A stretch of DNA of 64,000 nt from Flavobacterium sp. J372 (GCF_024699965.1 NZ_JAJOMZ010000004.1:1982001-2046000), one strand, 5' to 3'. Positions 8,899 to 18,917 are shown, counted from the stretch's first letter. The notes: generated by a model not told the origin, from the sequence alone. Made by a program: numbers and translations.

Positions 8899-9711
8899 AT
8901 GAACTTCTCAACCAGAAAAATACAAAACAACAAGATGTTGTTTGTATACAGCAACGGCCAGACAAGGGAAACTGAATTTACAGAAGTTGAATATCATGGT
9001 GATAACTATGTACTTGCCAGGGAAAAAGGAAGTATGTTTTATACGCTGCTAGACCTTAATGGCAATGAGGGTGAAAAGAAAGTGTATGTTGTGCACAGGT
9101 TTAAAAACGGTAAGCTGCTTACTTACAGTACTTTTGAAAAGCGATATGTGCCAAGTGACGGACAGCCGTATGTTATAAATTATAATGTATACAAAATGTA
9201 TGATGCAGACACGCGCAAATCATACACCATAAATGTTGTGCAGAGTGACAGCTTGCTTTCAGTTGATGGCGATAGTGCTGAAGCATGCAAAGTTGTACAA
9301 TTAGGAGATAAGTATCTTAATAAAGAGATGTTCAGGTTTAATGAACTTATATTCTCTGAAATGATTGAGGATAAATTTGTTCTGAACGCGGGATTAACAG
9401 CATCACCGGGTAAAAACAATGATAGCTTTGACTTTAACAGGTATATTGACAGAAGAGTATGGAGTGTTGCAGATGTTACAAGCCTTGTGGCTTTTAATGG
9501 TGAAAATGACATAACTGTTTCAAGAAGAGGTGTAACTTTCAATGAAGCACAGGCAGGGCTTTTTGCTGTAATTGATAATGATGCGCAATTTAAATTCCAT
9601 GAAAATTATTCTGATAAAGATGCGCTTGCCCAGTCGGCATATACTGCACGGGCACGTAAATCAAGATGGAATAACCTGCTAAACAGGCTAATAGACTATA
9701 ATGATAATTAG
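8899..9711 (+). CDS. uncharacterised 270-residue protein
   Basis: No signal peptide or membrane helix and no recognised domain. The first half is rich in short beta-like stretches (Y-V-L-A-R-E-K, K-V-Y-V-V-H-R-F, K-L-L-T-Y-S-T-F); the C-terminus is basic (A-R-A-R-K-S-R-W-N-N-L-L). It begins with a long AT-rich leader. It lies 215 nt upstream of the HEAT-repeat gene on the same strand, with a separate near-match promoter (TAATTTTA at 9854) between them, so it may or may not belong to the polysaccharide locus downstream. Confidence 0.65.
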   Translation: MNFSTRKIQNNKMLFVYSNGQTRETEFTEVEYHGDNYVLAREKGSMFYTLLDLNGNEGEKKVYVVHRFKNGKLLTYSTFEKRYVPSDGQPYVINYNVYKMYDADTRKSYTINVVQSDSLLSVDGDSAEACKVVQLGDKYLNKEMFRFNELIFSEMIEDKFVLNAGLTASPGKNNDSFDFNRYIDRRVWSVADVTSLVAFNGENDITVSRRGVTFNEAQAGLFAVIDNDAQFKFHENYSDKDALAQSAYTARARKSRWNNLLNRLIDYNDN

Positions 9712-9926
9712 TTGTTTTTGCAAATAATTGAAAATTAGATTATTATGATTGAAAAATATCTATAATATTAAATAAATTATTTAATAATTAGAAATTCTTA
9801 TGGTCAAATAGATATTAACAATGTAAGTATTTTACTGGTTCTTAAAATTGTGTTAATTTTACCCCCGGATATCAGAAGCCCCCCGAAGATAACCGAGTCC
9901 CCAACTAACAAAATTAATGCTATTTT

Positions 9927-11147
9927 ATGTTCTACATTTTAGATTACATTGAGCACTACTGGATATCCATTAGCTCATTTCCGTTTGTCATCCAGGTGGC
10001 AATCTTTTTTATCATGTTCAGTTGCGCCATGACGGCAACACTCATGATTAATGTATTTACTGTTAGGCGTGCTAAGCAATTAAAGGAAATTATTGTAAAA
10101 GACCACAGGCCTAAAATCTTCTCATTCCTGCGAAATATCCTTATTTCTCCTGAAGATTACACTGATGCAGAAGTAGCTTCCTTGTGGCAAGAGCAGTTCG
10201 GGCCCCTTAACAAAAAGGCCTATATTTCTCTTATCCCAACCCTTGAAGATGTTGCTAAACAGGAAAAGCAGCTTATCGGGTCTACAAATTACAACGCTAT
10301 AATTGCAGGCCTAAAAGTTGACAGCTATCTTGAAAAAAGGCTTGATTTTTCAAGTACGCGTGTTCGTTTAAGGGCATTCCAGTCGCTTTCAAGGCTTGAG
10401 CTGACAATTTCAGATTCAAAGATACTTCCGCACACTTATGCCCGCAATACGTCATTACGTAAAGAATCGCGTGCATCTTACGTAGGTGTAAGTAACAACG
10501 ACCCATTTAAGTTCTTCGAGCTTGATAATGAGATGAATCAGTGGGACCACATAAGCCTGATGCAGCAATTTGAACTACACCACAGCGATAAATTGCCCAA
10601 CTTCAGCAAATGGATTAAATATTCAAAAGATAAAGCGCAGATACTGTTCTTTGTAAAGCTTGTTGCACATTTCAGGCAGGAGCAGTCTATAAGCACAGTA
10701 ATTGAACTTTTAAATCATGAAGACCACGCAATACGCAGGGAAGCGATACTTGCGGTAGGTAAAATGCAGGTAAGGGATATTGAAAACCATTTGGTGAAAA
10801 TGTACTTTACACAAACATTGCTTTGCCAAAATGCCATAATTGAAGCAGTTTCATATATAAATTCAGGCAAGTCACTCGGCTTTCTAAAGATGGCATATGA
10901 ACTGGCAAACAATAATGATTCTAAAAAGCTTATTGCCGAAGTAATATATCTGTATGGTAAGCAGGGGCAGCAATTATTTAAAGAGCTTGTTGCCAAAGCG
11001 GAAGGATTTGACCAGCTTATACTAAAGCATGTGGAGAATCCGTTGATTCCGTCGGCGCTTAAAACTTATCATGCCAACTTCAAAAATTACAGGGTACGCG
11101 CATCAGGCAGTGTAGTTCACATACCGGGCGATTCTGCAATTTCTTAA
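9927..11147 (+). CDS. membrane-anchored HEAT-repeat protein
   Basis: 406 residues. One long hydrophobic segment near the N-terminus (about 18 to 45) anchors the protein, followed by a mostly helical cytoplasmic region. Around residues 235 to 330 helix pairs typical of HEAT repeats are visible, for example H-A-I-R-R-E-A-I-L-A-V-G-K-M. HEAT repeats form scaffolds for protein contacts. It lies 30 nt upstream of the corrected start of the GT2 synthase and is likely the first gene of that operon, so a role as assembly or regulatory partner of the synthase in the inner membrane is a reasonable inference, not shown. A near-match -7 box (TAATTTTA at 9854-9861) precedes it. Confidence 0.75.
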   Translation: MFYILDYIEHYWISISSFPFVIQVAIFFIMFSCAMTATLMINVFTVRRAKQLKEIIVKDHRPKIFSFLRNILISPEDYTDAEVASLWQEQFGPLNKKAYISLIPTLEDVAKQEKQLIGSTNYNAIIAGLKVDSYLEKRLDFSSTRVRLRAFQSLSRLELTISDSKILPHTYARNTSLRKESRASYVGVSNNDPFKFFELDNEMNQWDHISLMQQFELHHSDKLPNFSKWIKYSKDKAQILFFVKLVAHFRQEQSISTVIELLNHEDHAIRREAILAVGKMQVRDIENHLVKMYFTQTLLCQNAIIEAVSYINSGKSLGFLKMAYELANNNDSKKLIAEVIYLYGKQGQQLFKELVAKAEGFDQLILKHVENPLIPSALKTYHANFKNYRVRASGSVVHIPGDSAIS

Positions 11148-11177
11148 TAAACCCACACCTTAAATTTCGGCAATATA

Positions 11178-12632
11178 ATGGGAACTACGGATAATTTTTT
11201 TCGAGTACTTTGTATTTTTCTATGCCTCATCAATGTTCCTGGTTTATATGGTGCTTGCTGTTATGTCTTTCATAAACATATCGCGCTACCGCACCTATAA
11301 CTCACGTACAGATGACCAGTTTCTTCTTGACTCACCGCTTACGCCGGGCATCTCTGTAGTAGCGCCTGCTTACAATGAAGAGAAGACGATAATCGTTAAT
11401 GTAAAATCGCTGCTAACGCTTAATTACCCTCTTTTTGAGGTGATTATTGTAAACGACGGAAGTAAAGACAGGACTCTGGAATTTTTAATAGAAGAATTTG
11501 AACTGGTTGAAACGCCTTACGCTTATGTTGAGCGGATTAAAACCAAGCCCTTTAAAAGGATTTTTAAATCTACTAACCCCCAATACTCTAAGCTTACAGT
11601 TGTAGATAAAGCAAATGGAGGTACAAAAGCCGACGCATCAAATGCAGGTATAAACGCGGCACAATACCCTTACTTTCTCTGCACTGATGTAGACTGTATA
11701 TTGGAAAGGAACACCCTGCTAAGAATGATAAAACCGGTACTTAACTCTAATACCAGGGTAGTTTCGGTAGGAGCAACACTTAGGATGTCTAACAGCTGTG
11801 ATGTTGTTGACGGTGTTATAGAGCGTGTGAAGCCGCCTGAAAAATGGATACCACGTTTCCAGGAAATGGAATACCTGCGTGCTTACCTTTTTGGGAAAAT
11901 GGGGTGGAGCCTGATAAACTGTGTACCAAATGTATCAGGTGGTCTGGGTCTTTTTGATAAAGAAGTTGCAGTAAACGCAGGTGGTTATGACGGTGGGTCT
12001 CACGCTGAAGACATGGATATAATGGTGAAGATGGCTGCATATATGATAAACAACCATCAAAAATACAGGATTGATTACATACCTGTTTCATGCTGCTGGA
12101 CAGAAGGGCCGCCAAACGTGAAGATTCTTGGCCGCCAGCGTACACGCTGGGCAACCGGGCTGGCACAAATTTTCTTTGTACACCGTAAAATATTATTTAA
12201 TCCCAGATATAAAAAACTTGGGCTTGTAACATTTCCCTTCCAGCTTATATATGAGTTTCTTGCTCCGGTTATTGAGTTTGCGGGCATATTGTATTTTATA
12301 TACTTGATATTAAAGAATGATGTAAACTGGGATATGGCGGGTTATATTTTTCTGTATTCTTACTCGCTTGCCATCATGTTCGGTACGCTGGTAATACTTA
12401 TGGATAATTTTGTGAAGCGCCAGTACCAGACATCTCGCGAAACATTAAAGCTGTGGCTTATGGTATTTTTAGAACCATTTATATATCACCCGCTTTTAAT
12501 TTATTTCTCGCTAAAAGGGTATTTCAACTTTTATACTTCACGCCAGATGGAGTGGGGAACCATGACCCGACAGGGCTTTGACAATGACAAAAAGGAGCTA
12601 AACCACTTAATACCACTAATGCAAATGTTTAA
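11178..12632 (+). CDS. processive GT2 polysaccharide synthase (two homopolymer frameshifts)
   Basis: The catalytic domain has all hallmarks of a processive family 2 glycosyltransferase. Numbered from the in-frame ATG at 11233: Asp75 in V-N-D-G-S, T-D-V-D at 151-154, E-D-M-D from 259, and Q-R-T-R-W at 302-306, followed by several membrane helices (about 320 to 440). No PilZ domain is seen. The ATG at 11233 falls inside the first membrane helix; removing one T from the T7 run at 11195-11201 lets ATG 11178 read M-G-T-T-D-N-F-F-E-Y-F into it, a better start 30 nt after the HEAT gene. At the other end, adding one A to the A5 run at 12589-12593 brings in a stop at 12630-12632. In the raw sequence the frame instead runs on into the TPR gene. 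Polymer unknown; analogous to PgaC, BcsA or YaiP. Confidence 0.85.
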
Positions 12633-15498
12633 GATTATAAGCAATAAAAAGGTATTTGTGCTGGCAGCCTTTATAATTATACTTGTGTCAGGCAATGCAT
12701 ATGCGCAGGATTATTCGTCAGATGACTACTATGCCATGGCAAAGAAAGAGGGTAATGAAAAGCGCAATTTTAAAAAAGCGGCTGAATACTGCGAAAAAGC
12801 AAGTGAGCTGGCACCGCTTGATATGGATATACGCGAATATCTGGGGAAATGTTATATGGAGCTTGGCCAGCTTGACAAGGCCCGCATCATTTTACTTGAA
12901 GTATTGCAACGCAGCCCAAAAAGGGTTGATTCACGGCATTATCTTTTAAATATTGATATTCAGCAGAAGCGTTATGCCAGCGCTGTATGTTATGCAAATG
13001 AATTGCTAGAGATAACGCCATATAGCAAGACATTATGGTTCAGAAAAATAGAGCTTTACCATTTAATGGATAACAGTATTGAGGCCAACAGGGAAACACG
13101 CCGCTTGTACCAGATTTTTCCTGAGGATGAAGAGATAAAACAGATGTACAACAATGTACTTAAAGAAGATGGCCGCAAAATGAATAAAACGGGAGACATC
13201 ACCAGTGCTGTAAAGCAGTACGAAGATGCCCTCCGCATTAATAAACGTGACCAGGAATCTTATCTTAATCTTATAAATCTGTATATACGGTCCGGTAATT
13301 ACCCGGCGGCGCTTTCAACAGCCGACAGGGGATTATATGAGCTGCCGGGCAACCGCGCCATACTTGACAAGAAAATTGGCATACTTGAAGAAATGCATGA
13401 ATACCCTCGTGCAATGGATATTGTTCAGGAGCAGATACGCAAGGGTGATTCCGGTTACTACAGGCAAATGATGAAGTATCTTACCGCTGAAGCAGCCAGG
13501 CACTATAAAAACTCTGACCCGTATGAACTTTACGGAAAGCTGTATGATCAGGACAAATCAAACAAGGAGGCCCGCGAATATTTACTTAATACTGCTATAA
13601 GCCGCGGTTATTTTGCCGATGCACAGGAAATGCTTACACCTGCACTTAAAGCCGATCCTACAAATAAGGAGCTGCTTTCAAAACAACTGTATGTATATGA
13701 AAGCAGGCAGGACAAGCAGGGCCAGAGAAAGACAGTAGAGCAGCTTTATCGCCTGTATCCCGGTGATAGTGATGTACGTGATAAATATGATGCGATAACC
13801 TTTGAAGACGCCAAGGCAGAATATGCCGGCGGTAATTATAAAGGAGCGCTGCCGGTATTCATACGGTTATCATCACATCCTGTTTATGGCAGGCCCGCAG
13901 GGAATTACCTGTATGCCACATATCTTGCGCAGAAGTCTTACCCGCGCGCATTAGATCAAATAAACAGGCTTATCGATTCTTATCCGGGCGAGCAGGAATA
14001 CATCCTGAAAAAGATCGATTTGCTGGCAGACATGGGTAATTATGAAGAGGCCTATTTTATGGCCAGTACATTTGCAAAGCAAAACCCGGGTAATGATGAG
14101 TACAGGTATATGCTTAATGATATTGGTACAGAGTATATAAAGCAGCTTATTGAAAAGGAAGATTATGGCACTATGAAGCTCGTGGCAGATAATATTCTTG
14201 CATCGGGCAGTAAAGACCTTCAGGCCTATAATTACGCTATAAGTGCAAGGCTGTTGGTGTCAGACTATATAGGCGCACAAGAACTTATACAGAAAGCCTT
14301 ACTGCAATATCCCGGCAATAAAGAGCTAAGGCTTAAAGAAGCAGGCGTATACTCGCAATCAGGAAATCACGCCAAAGCTGTGGAAGTTTTACAGGCCTTA
14401 GTGGCAGACTATCCGTACAACAGTACTTTCAAAAGTTCGCTCGTGGAAGAAATGCTGCTGGAAGGCAAACAAAAAGAGCAGAATGAACAGTATCTTGAGG
14501 CGATCAGGATATATAACGAGATATTGCTTATAAAACCGAATGATACTGTTGCGCCAATAAGGCTTGCAAATATGTATATAAAAAGGCAGGAGTATGCCGA
14601 TGCTATGCTGGTGGTTGACAAAGCCCTGACATACAATGCAGAGAACCAGGACCTGATTTACCTTAAAGGAGTTATTTATGAGCTACAGGGTGATTATAAA
14701 AATGCACGCCTTTGGCAGGGTAAATATATTCCGCCGGCACATAAACTCAAAGAACACGAGGAGCATCTTGACTACCTTGATGCTTTGATGCTGAAAAACC
14801 AGGCAATAATATCATATCTAAAGGCTACCAATGATTCTGTAAGCTTCACTACATCAGTGGCTACATTTGAGTATATGCGCTTTGAAAGAAACAACGTTTA
14901 TGTAGGCCGTATTAACTATGCTGCAAGGGCAGATGGTACAGGTGTACAGGGCGAAGTAGACTGGTACCACACTTTTAAAGACAAGTCATACATCCTCGCA
15001 AATGCCGGTATAGCCAGCAAATATTTTTCTGAATATAAACTGGGGCTGTCATTTTACATGCCGTTCAGGAAAACATGGGAAGGTGAGGTAGGCTTACGCT
15101 ATGCCAAACTTCCGGATGAACGTAATCTTGTAACCGGAATTTTGGGTATTGCCAAAACGTATGATAATGTATGGCTAAATGCGCGTGTATCATTGCTTAA
15201 TGATGGTGAAGATATGTACCATACCATTTTAGGCCAGGCAAGGTTTTATATGCGCAATCAAAAAGATTATGCACAGGTAATGGCATCTGTAGGTACAGCA
15301 CCTGAAGACCAGAAACTTGATTTCCAGACCAACACACTGCTGTCTTATGTTAACACAATGGTGGGTGCAGGTTATTTTCATTACCTGAGCAATCGTACCA
15401 GCGTTGGCGTTTTGGGCAATTGGTATAATTTCAAAGTGCAGGAAAACAGCTATCTCAACCAGTACAACCTGTTTATAACCCTAAGGACAAAATTTTAA
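12625..15498 (+). CDS. TPR protein with YaiO-type outer-membrane beta-barrel
   Basis: In the raw sequence this is the C-terminal two thirds of a single 1421-residue frame with the GT2. It has its own start (ATG 12625 or 12619) and a cleavable signal peptide ending N-A-Y-A before Q-D, which argues for a separate exported protein. The mature part has many degenerate TPR units (about 30 to 720), for example Y-L-G-K-C-Y-M-E-L-G-Q-L-D-K-A. The last 230 residues resemble the YaiO-type outer-membrane barrel, ending in an aromatic residue (T-L-R-T-K-F). The order TPR then barrel matches exporters such as PgaA, BcsC and AlgK/AlgE. It overlaps the predicted GT2 stop by 8 nt, so the two are translationally coupled. 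Confidence 0.85.
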   Translation: MFKIISNKKVFVLAAFIIILVSGNAYAQDYSSDDYYAMAKKEGNEKRNFKKAAEYCEKASELAPLDMDIREYLGKCYMELGQLDKARIILLEVLQRSPKRVDSRHYLLNIDIQQKRYASAVCYANELLEITPYSKTLWFRKIELYHLMDNSIEANRETRRLYQIFPEDEEIKQMYNNVLKEDGRKMNKTGDITSAVKQYEDALRINKRDQESYLNLINLYIRSGNYPAALSTADRGLYELPGNRAILDKKIGILEEMHEYPRAMDIVQEQIRKGDSGYYRQMMKYLTAEAARHYKNSDPYELYGKLYDQDKSNKEAREYLLNTAISRGYFADAQEMLTPALKADPTNKELLSKQLYVYESRQDKQGQRKTVEQLYRLYPGDSDVRDKYDAITFEDAKAEYAGGNYKGALPVFIRLSSHPVYGRPAGNYLYATYLAQKSYPRALDQINRLIDSYPGEQEYILKKIDLLADMGNYEEAYFMASTFAKQNPGNDEYRYMLNDIGTEYIKQLIEKEDYGTMKLVADNILASGSKDLQAYNYAISARLLVSDYIGAQELIQKALLQYPGNKELRLKEAGVYSQSGNHAKAVEVLQALVADYPYNSTFKSSLVEEMLLEGKQKEQNEQYLEAIRIYNEILLIKPNDTVAPIRLANMYIKRQEYADAMLVVDKALTYNAENQDLIYLKGVIYELQGDYKNARLWQGKYIPPAHKLKEHEEHLDYLDALMLKNQAIISYLKATNDSVSFTTSVATFEYMRFERNNVYVGRINYAARADGTGVQGEVDWYHTFKDKSYILANAGIASKYFSEYKLGLSFYMPFRKTWEGEVGLRYAKLPDERNLVTGILGIAKTYDNVWLNARVSLLNDGEDMYHTILGQARFYMRNQKDYAQVMASVGTAPEDQKLDFQTNTLLSYVNTMVGAGYFHYLSNRTSVGVLGNWYNFKVQENSYLNQYNLFITLRTKF

Positions 15499-15507
15499 AC
15501 AGCAATA

Positions 15508-17643
15508 ATGAAAAGATTTGTAATCTTATTGCTTTACGCCATTTCTTGCGGTTGTAATTCACAACCCGCAGACTTCCGTTTGTTTTCCAAAGGCATTTTA
15601 GTACCTGAAGTGGTTTTTGTAAATAGTGAACTTAAAGGTGCAGCCGAAAATTTCTGCAGGTTTTTTGAAGAAGCTACAGGCCAGCGCCTGGTGCCATCAG
15701 TAAAAGCAACACAGGTTGCAGGAGCAATAATAACTATTGCCTTAAACAGAGATATTGAGCCAGCAGGACATTTCCGGATAATACAACAGGATAATAAAAT
15801 CAGTATAGAAGGCGAATCCCGTGATGATATCGATTCAGGCATACGGTATTTTTTCAGCCATTTTGTACATGTTGAGCCGGTAAGTGAAGGTGTCAAGAGT
15901 ACGCGTCAGGTAAATGAAATAGTGATTCCTTCCGGGTTGCAATATGTACAGCAGTATGCTTTTGAATATCGCGAACCCTATTTCCCTGATAACTTTTTAC
16001 CGGAATTCAGGCAATGGAACAATACCCATACCCTTGAAGAAAACTGGGGGCTTTGGGGACATAATATAGGCAAAGCAATTAAAATTACACACCCAATGTA
16101 TGCCACAGTTGATGGTGTTAAAAATGATGAACAGCTTTGTTTTTCCAGTCCTGAGCTTGAAGATGCACTTATAGCTTTTATTGAACAAAAGCAAGCTGAA
16201 AACCCGTCACAGGATAAATTTATGGTGATGCCGAATGACAATGGTATGGTATGCTTGTGTGATAAATGCAAAGCGGCAGGCAATACTAAAAGTAACGCAA
16301 GCCCTGCAGTTTTTACTTTATTAAACAGCCTGGCAGAGAACTTCCCTTCAAAAGAATTTTTTAGTACGGCATACATAACAACACAATCGTCTCCAAATTT
16401 CAAACTTGCAGCAAATACGAGTGTTATGATCAGCACAATGCAGTTCCCCAAAGGTGTTGTGATTGAAAAAAGCAACAGAAGAGCTGGTATTGAAAGAACT
16501 TTTGCTGATTGGAGAGCTGTTACAAAAAAGATATACCTGTGGGACTACGCTGTAAATTTTGATAATTATTTTGATGCATACCCAACCGTTAAAATCGCGC
16601 AGCAAAACCTTAAATTTTACAAAAAGCAGGGTGTTACCGGTGTTTTTATGCATGGTAGCGAAGAGAACTATAGTTCTTTCAGTAGTGTGAAGTGCTACCT
16701 GTATGCTCAGCTTTTACAGGATCTTGATGCAGATATTGATAAGCTTACAAAGGATTTTTATATAAGACGATATCCTGCTGCGGCAGACCTCCTGAGTTCT
16801 TATTATCTTAGTCTTGAAACAAGCGCCCTCCAATCTCCAAGACAGCTTGATATTTACGGAGGCATTGTGCAATCTGAGAAAAAATATCTTGATGCGGATA
16901 GTTTTACAGATTTTTATAATAAGCTTACAGATCGCTTAAAATTACTGAGCCAAAGTGAGGCTGTTTCAATTAAACCGCTTTTGGCATCCTTTACTTTTCA
17001 GAGGCTTGAACTGATGCGCACCAAAGGCTTAGGTGAAGGTGGCTACGGGACTTTGAACGGGAATACGCTCAAGGTTACCCCACAGGCTGATATATTGCTC
17101 GACAGGCTTGCAAATCTTAGTTCAGAAGCAGGGATTAAGGTTGTAAATGAAAGCGGCCTTACAATTACTGACTACATTCGTTCCTGGAGGCGGGACATTA
17201 CCCCCGGAACGTACAGAAACCTTTATTATGGCAAAAAGCTGAAGTTTACAGGCACACCTGATGAAGAGTATGCCGATATTAGTATGCTTACAGACGGCGC
17301 CACTGGCTTTACAGATTATTATAATAACTGGCTTTTAAGTACAGCAAGTGAGTTGGCGGTTGAGGTAAATGCAGATGAAGTACGGAATTTAAATTACATT
17401 GAAATGGGCTTTTTGAATGACCCGCGACATAATATATATTTTCCTGAAAAGGTTATTGTAACTATAAATGACAGGAAATATGAGGCCGTTATAGCTGCAG
17501 ATGGTAACAAGAAACCTGCAAAAAAATCAGTCAAAATTCCGGTTACACTATTACCGGCAGATAAAACTATAACTATCCAGACCGTAAAACAGCAGAATTT
17601 CGCGCGAAAATCTGTCGCTTGTGATGAGGTTTGTTTCAAATAA
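15508..17643 (+). CDS. DUF4838 lipoprotein, glycosidase-like
   Basis: 711 residues with a lipoprotein signal (I-S-C-G-C near residue 16). The N-terminal part (about 25 to 130) resembles the small alpha/beta domain found before the catalytic barrel in alpha-glucuronidases and hexosaminidases. The central part (about 150 to 420) has the DUF4838 features, including C-L-C-D-K-C and W-D-Y-A-V-N-F, and the C-terminal part is beta-rich, perhaps carbohydrate-binding. DUF4838 has no established activity that I know of, but its fold suggests a glycoside hydrolase. It begins 9 nt after the exporter gene stop, so it is likely in the same operon and may trim or modify the exported polymer, as PgaB or AlgL do in their systems. 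That role is inference. Confidence 0.8.
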   Translation: MKRFVILLLYAISCGCNSQPADFRLFSKGILVPEVVFVNSELKGAAENFCRFFEEATGQRLVPSVKATQVAGAIITIALNRDIEPAGHFRIIQQDNKISIEGESRDDIDSGIRYFFSHFVHVEPVSEGVKSTRQVNEIVIPSGLQYVQQYAFEYREPYFPDNFLPEFRQWNNTHTLEENWGLWGHNIGKAIKITHPMYATVDGVKNDEQLCFSSPELEDALIAFIEQKQAENPSQDKFMVMPNDNGMVCLCDKCKAAGNTKSNASPAVFTLLNSLAENFPSKEFFSTAYITTQSSPNFKLAANTSVMISTMQFPKGVVIEKSNRRAGIERTFADWRAVTKKIYLWDYAVNFDNYFDAYPTVKIAQQNLKFYKKQGVTGVFMHGSEENYSSFSSVKCYLYAQLLQDLDADIDKLTKDFYIRRYPAAADLLSSYYLSLETSALQSPRQLDIYGGIVQSEKKYLDADSFTDFYNKLTDRLKLLSQSEAVSIKPLLASFTFQRLELMRTKGLGEGGYGTLNGNTLKVTPQADILLDRLANLSSEAGIKVVNESGLTITDYIRSWRRDITPGTYRNLYYGKKLKFTGTPDEEYADISMLTDGATGFTDYYNNWLLSTASELAVEVNADEVRNLNYIEMGFLNDPRHNIYFPEKVIVTINDRKYEAVIAADGNKKPAKKSVKIPVTLLPADKTITIQTVKQQNFARKSVACDEVCFK

Positions 17644-17648
17644 TTGTT

Positions 17649-18208
17649 ATGAAGATATTCAAAAATACAAGACAAGTTATCGCGCTGTTACTGATAAGCG
17701 TAATCAGCCTGTTAATGTCAGGCTGCAAGAATACCGATACTGAAAACCAGTTTCTTGCAAAAACCAGCATGAAAATTGAAGACCCTGTTAGGCATTACTA
17801 TCCAATACTGCAGGGACTTAAACAAAATATTATAGTGAAAGTGACCAATACCGGTAATGAGCCGCTTAAGATTTACAAGGTGCTCCCGTCATGTGGCTGT
17901 ACCATTGCTAAATTTAGCACCAGCGCAATTGCTCCCGGTAATGATGCTTTTATTGAAATGGAGTATGACAGCAATAAAAACATTGGTTATGTGGGCATTT
18001 ATACTACCATTATTGCTAATACTGAAAAGCACCACCATACCATGTTTTTTGACCTGAATGTGGTGCCTGAATCGCTTCATACCAAAGATTATGAAGAGCT
18101 TTATCATATTGAGCAGGAAAAAAAGGTGGCCTTCAGGAACTTGTTGAAGGCAAAACAAATGAACGCGGCTACCTAGTAGATTCAACCGAAGTGCGCAAGT
18201 TTATGTAA
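17649..18208 (+). CDS. DUF1573 lipoprotein with a 3' frameshift
   Basis: The start is ATG 17649, 5 nt after the DUF4838 stop, giving a lipoprotein signal that ends L-M-S-G-C. The DUF1573 domain (about 45 to 135) is an immunoglobulin-like fold and shows the conserved N-T-G-N-E-P-L-K-I and P-S-C-G-C-T segments. The raw frame stops at 18176 after a poorly matching tail. Adding one A to the A7 run at 18118-18124 gives E-K-K-G-G-L-Q-E-L-V-E-G and an ordinary C-terminus to a stop at 18206-18208. Probable sequence error. DUF1573 proteins are common exported accessory proteins in Bacteroidota without a known activity. This is the last gene of the polysaccharide locus, followed by a strong terminator. 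Confidence 0.82.
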
Positions 18209-18275
18209 GCTATCGCGGCAATGACATTATTTCGCTGAAGTGCTTAAGTTAGAAAGTATAGATTTTACAAATAAA

Positions 18276-18304
18276 AAAGCCGTCTGTTAAATACGGACGG
18301 CTTT
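18276..18304. terminator. bidirectional terminator
   Basis: Nine-base stem AAAGCCGTC / GACGGCTTT with an 11-nt loop, flanked by A and T runs. It closes the polysaccharide locus on the plus strand and the ankyrin gene on the minus strand. Confidence 0.8.
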
Positions 18305-18331
18305 AATTCCCCTAAAAATTAATACGTAAAC

Positions 18332-18718
18332 TTAAGCTTTAGCAGCTCTAAGTGCTTCTATTGCCAACGTTGCGTTTGAACGCTCAGCATATTTCATAGC
18401 TGTTTGGCCTTTATCGTCAGTATGTTTAACGTTGGCACCGTTTTCAATAAGCAGCTTGATAATATCTGCCTGGTTATAGCGTGCGGCCAGCATAAGCGGC
18501 GTCATACCGTTTGACCTTTCGTTAACATCGCAGCCGTAGTCAATGAATTTTTTTACAGCTTCGACGTCACCTTTAATAATTGCATTTGCCAATGGAGTAG
18601 TACCCCTGTAATTTTCTACAAGTGATGTTTTTGCACCTGTTACAGCTGTTGTTGAAGCCATTGCTACATTACCGAATGCTACAAGAGCGATTGCCAAAGT
18701 GAAGATTGATTTTTTCAT
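18332..18718 (-). CDS. exported ankyrin-repeat protein
   Basis: 128 residues. A cleavable signal peptide (about 1 to 22, ending A-M-A) leads to two or three ankyrin repeats (about 38 to 125), with T-P-L-A-N-A-I, the central T-P-L-M-L-A-A-R and a degenerate final repeat T-A-M-K-Y-A. Ankyrin repeats bind partner proteins. Small secreted ankyrin proteins occur in many bacteria; in some they sit beside catalase or toxin genes, but here no such partner is seen. The gene stands alone, with a terminator at its 3' end and an AT-rich leader at 18719-18900. Confidence 0.85.
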   Translation of the reverse strand: MKKSIFTLAIALVAFGNVAMASTTAVTGAKTSLVENYRGTTPLANAIIKGDVEAVKKFIDYGCDVNERSNGMTPLMLAARYNQADIIKLLIENGANVKHTDDKGQTAMKYAERSNATLAIEALRAAKA

Positions 18719-18917
18719 GATGATTGATTTTTGATGATGATTTATTAAGTTTAAAAAAGTTACGTTTGTTGATTTGATGATTGAAACTCAGCTTTCTAAT
18801 TTCGATTGCCCCGTTTAAAATAATAGACGCCTACAACCCACAAATGGTTACTGTTAAACTTGACTTTAACAAATATTTAACATTTTTAATCAGGTGTTAA
18901 ATTTGAAGCTAAAATAA

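Noticed and set aside
8899..18208. A complete pga or bcs operon
   Set aside because: No PgaB deacetylase, PgaD, BcsB or PilZ domain is seen; only the synthase and pore parts match.
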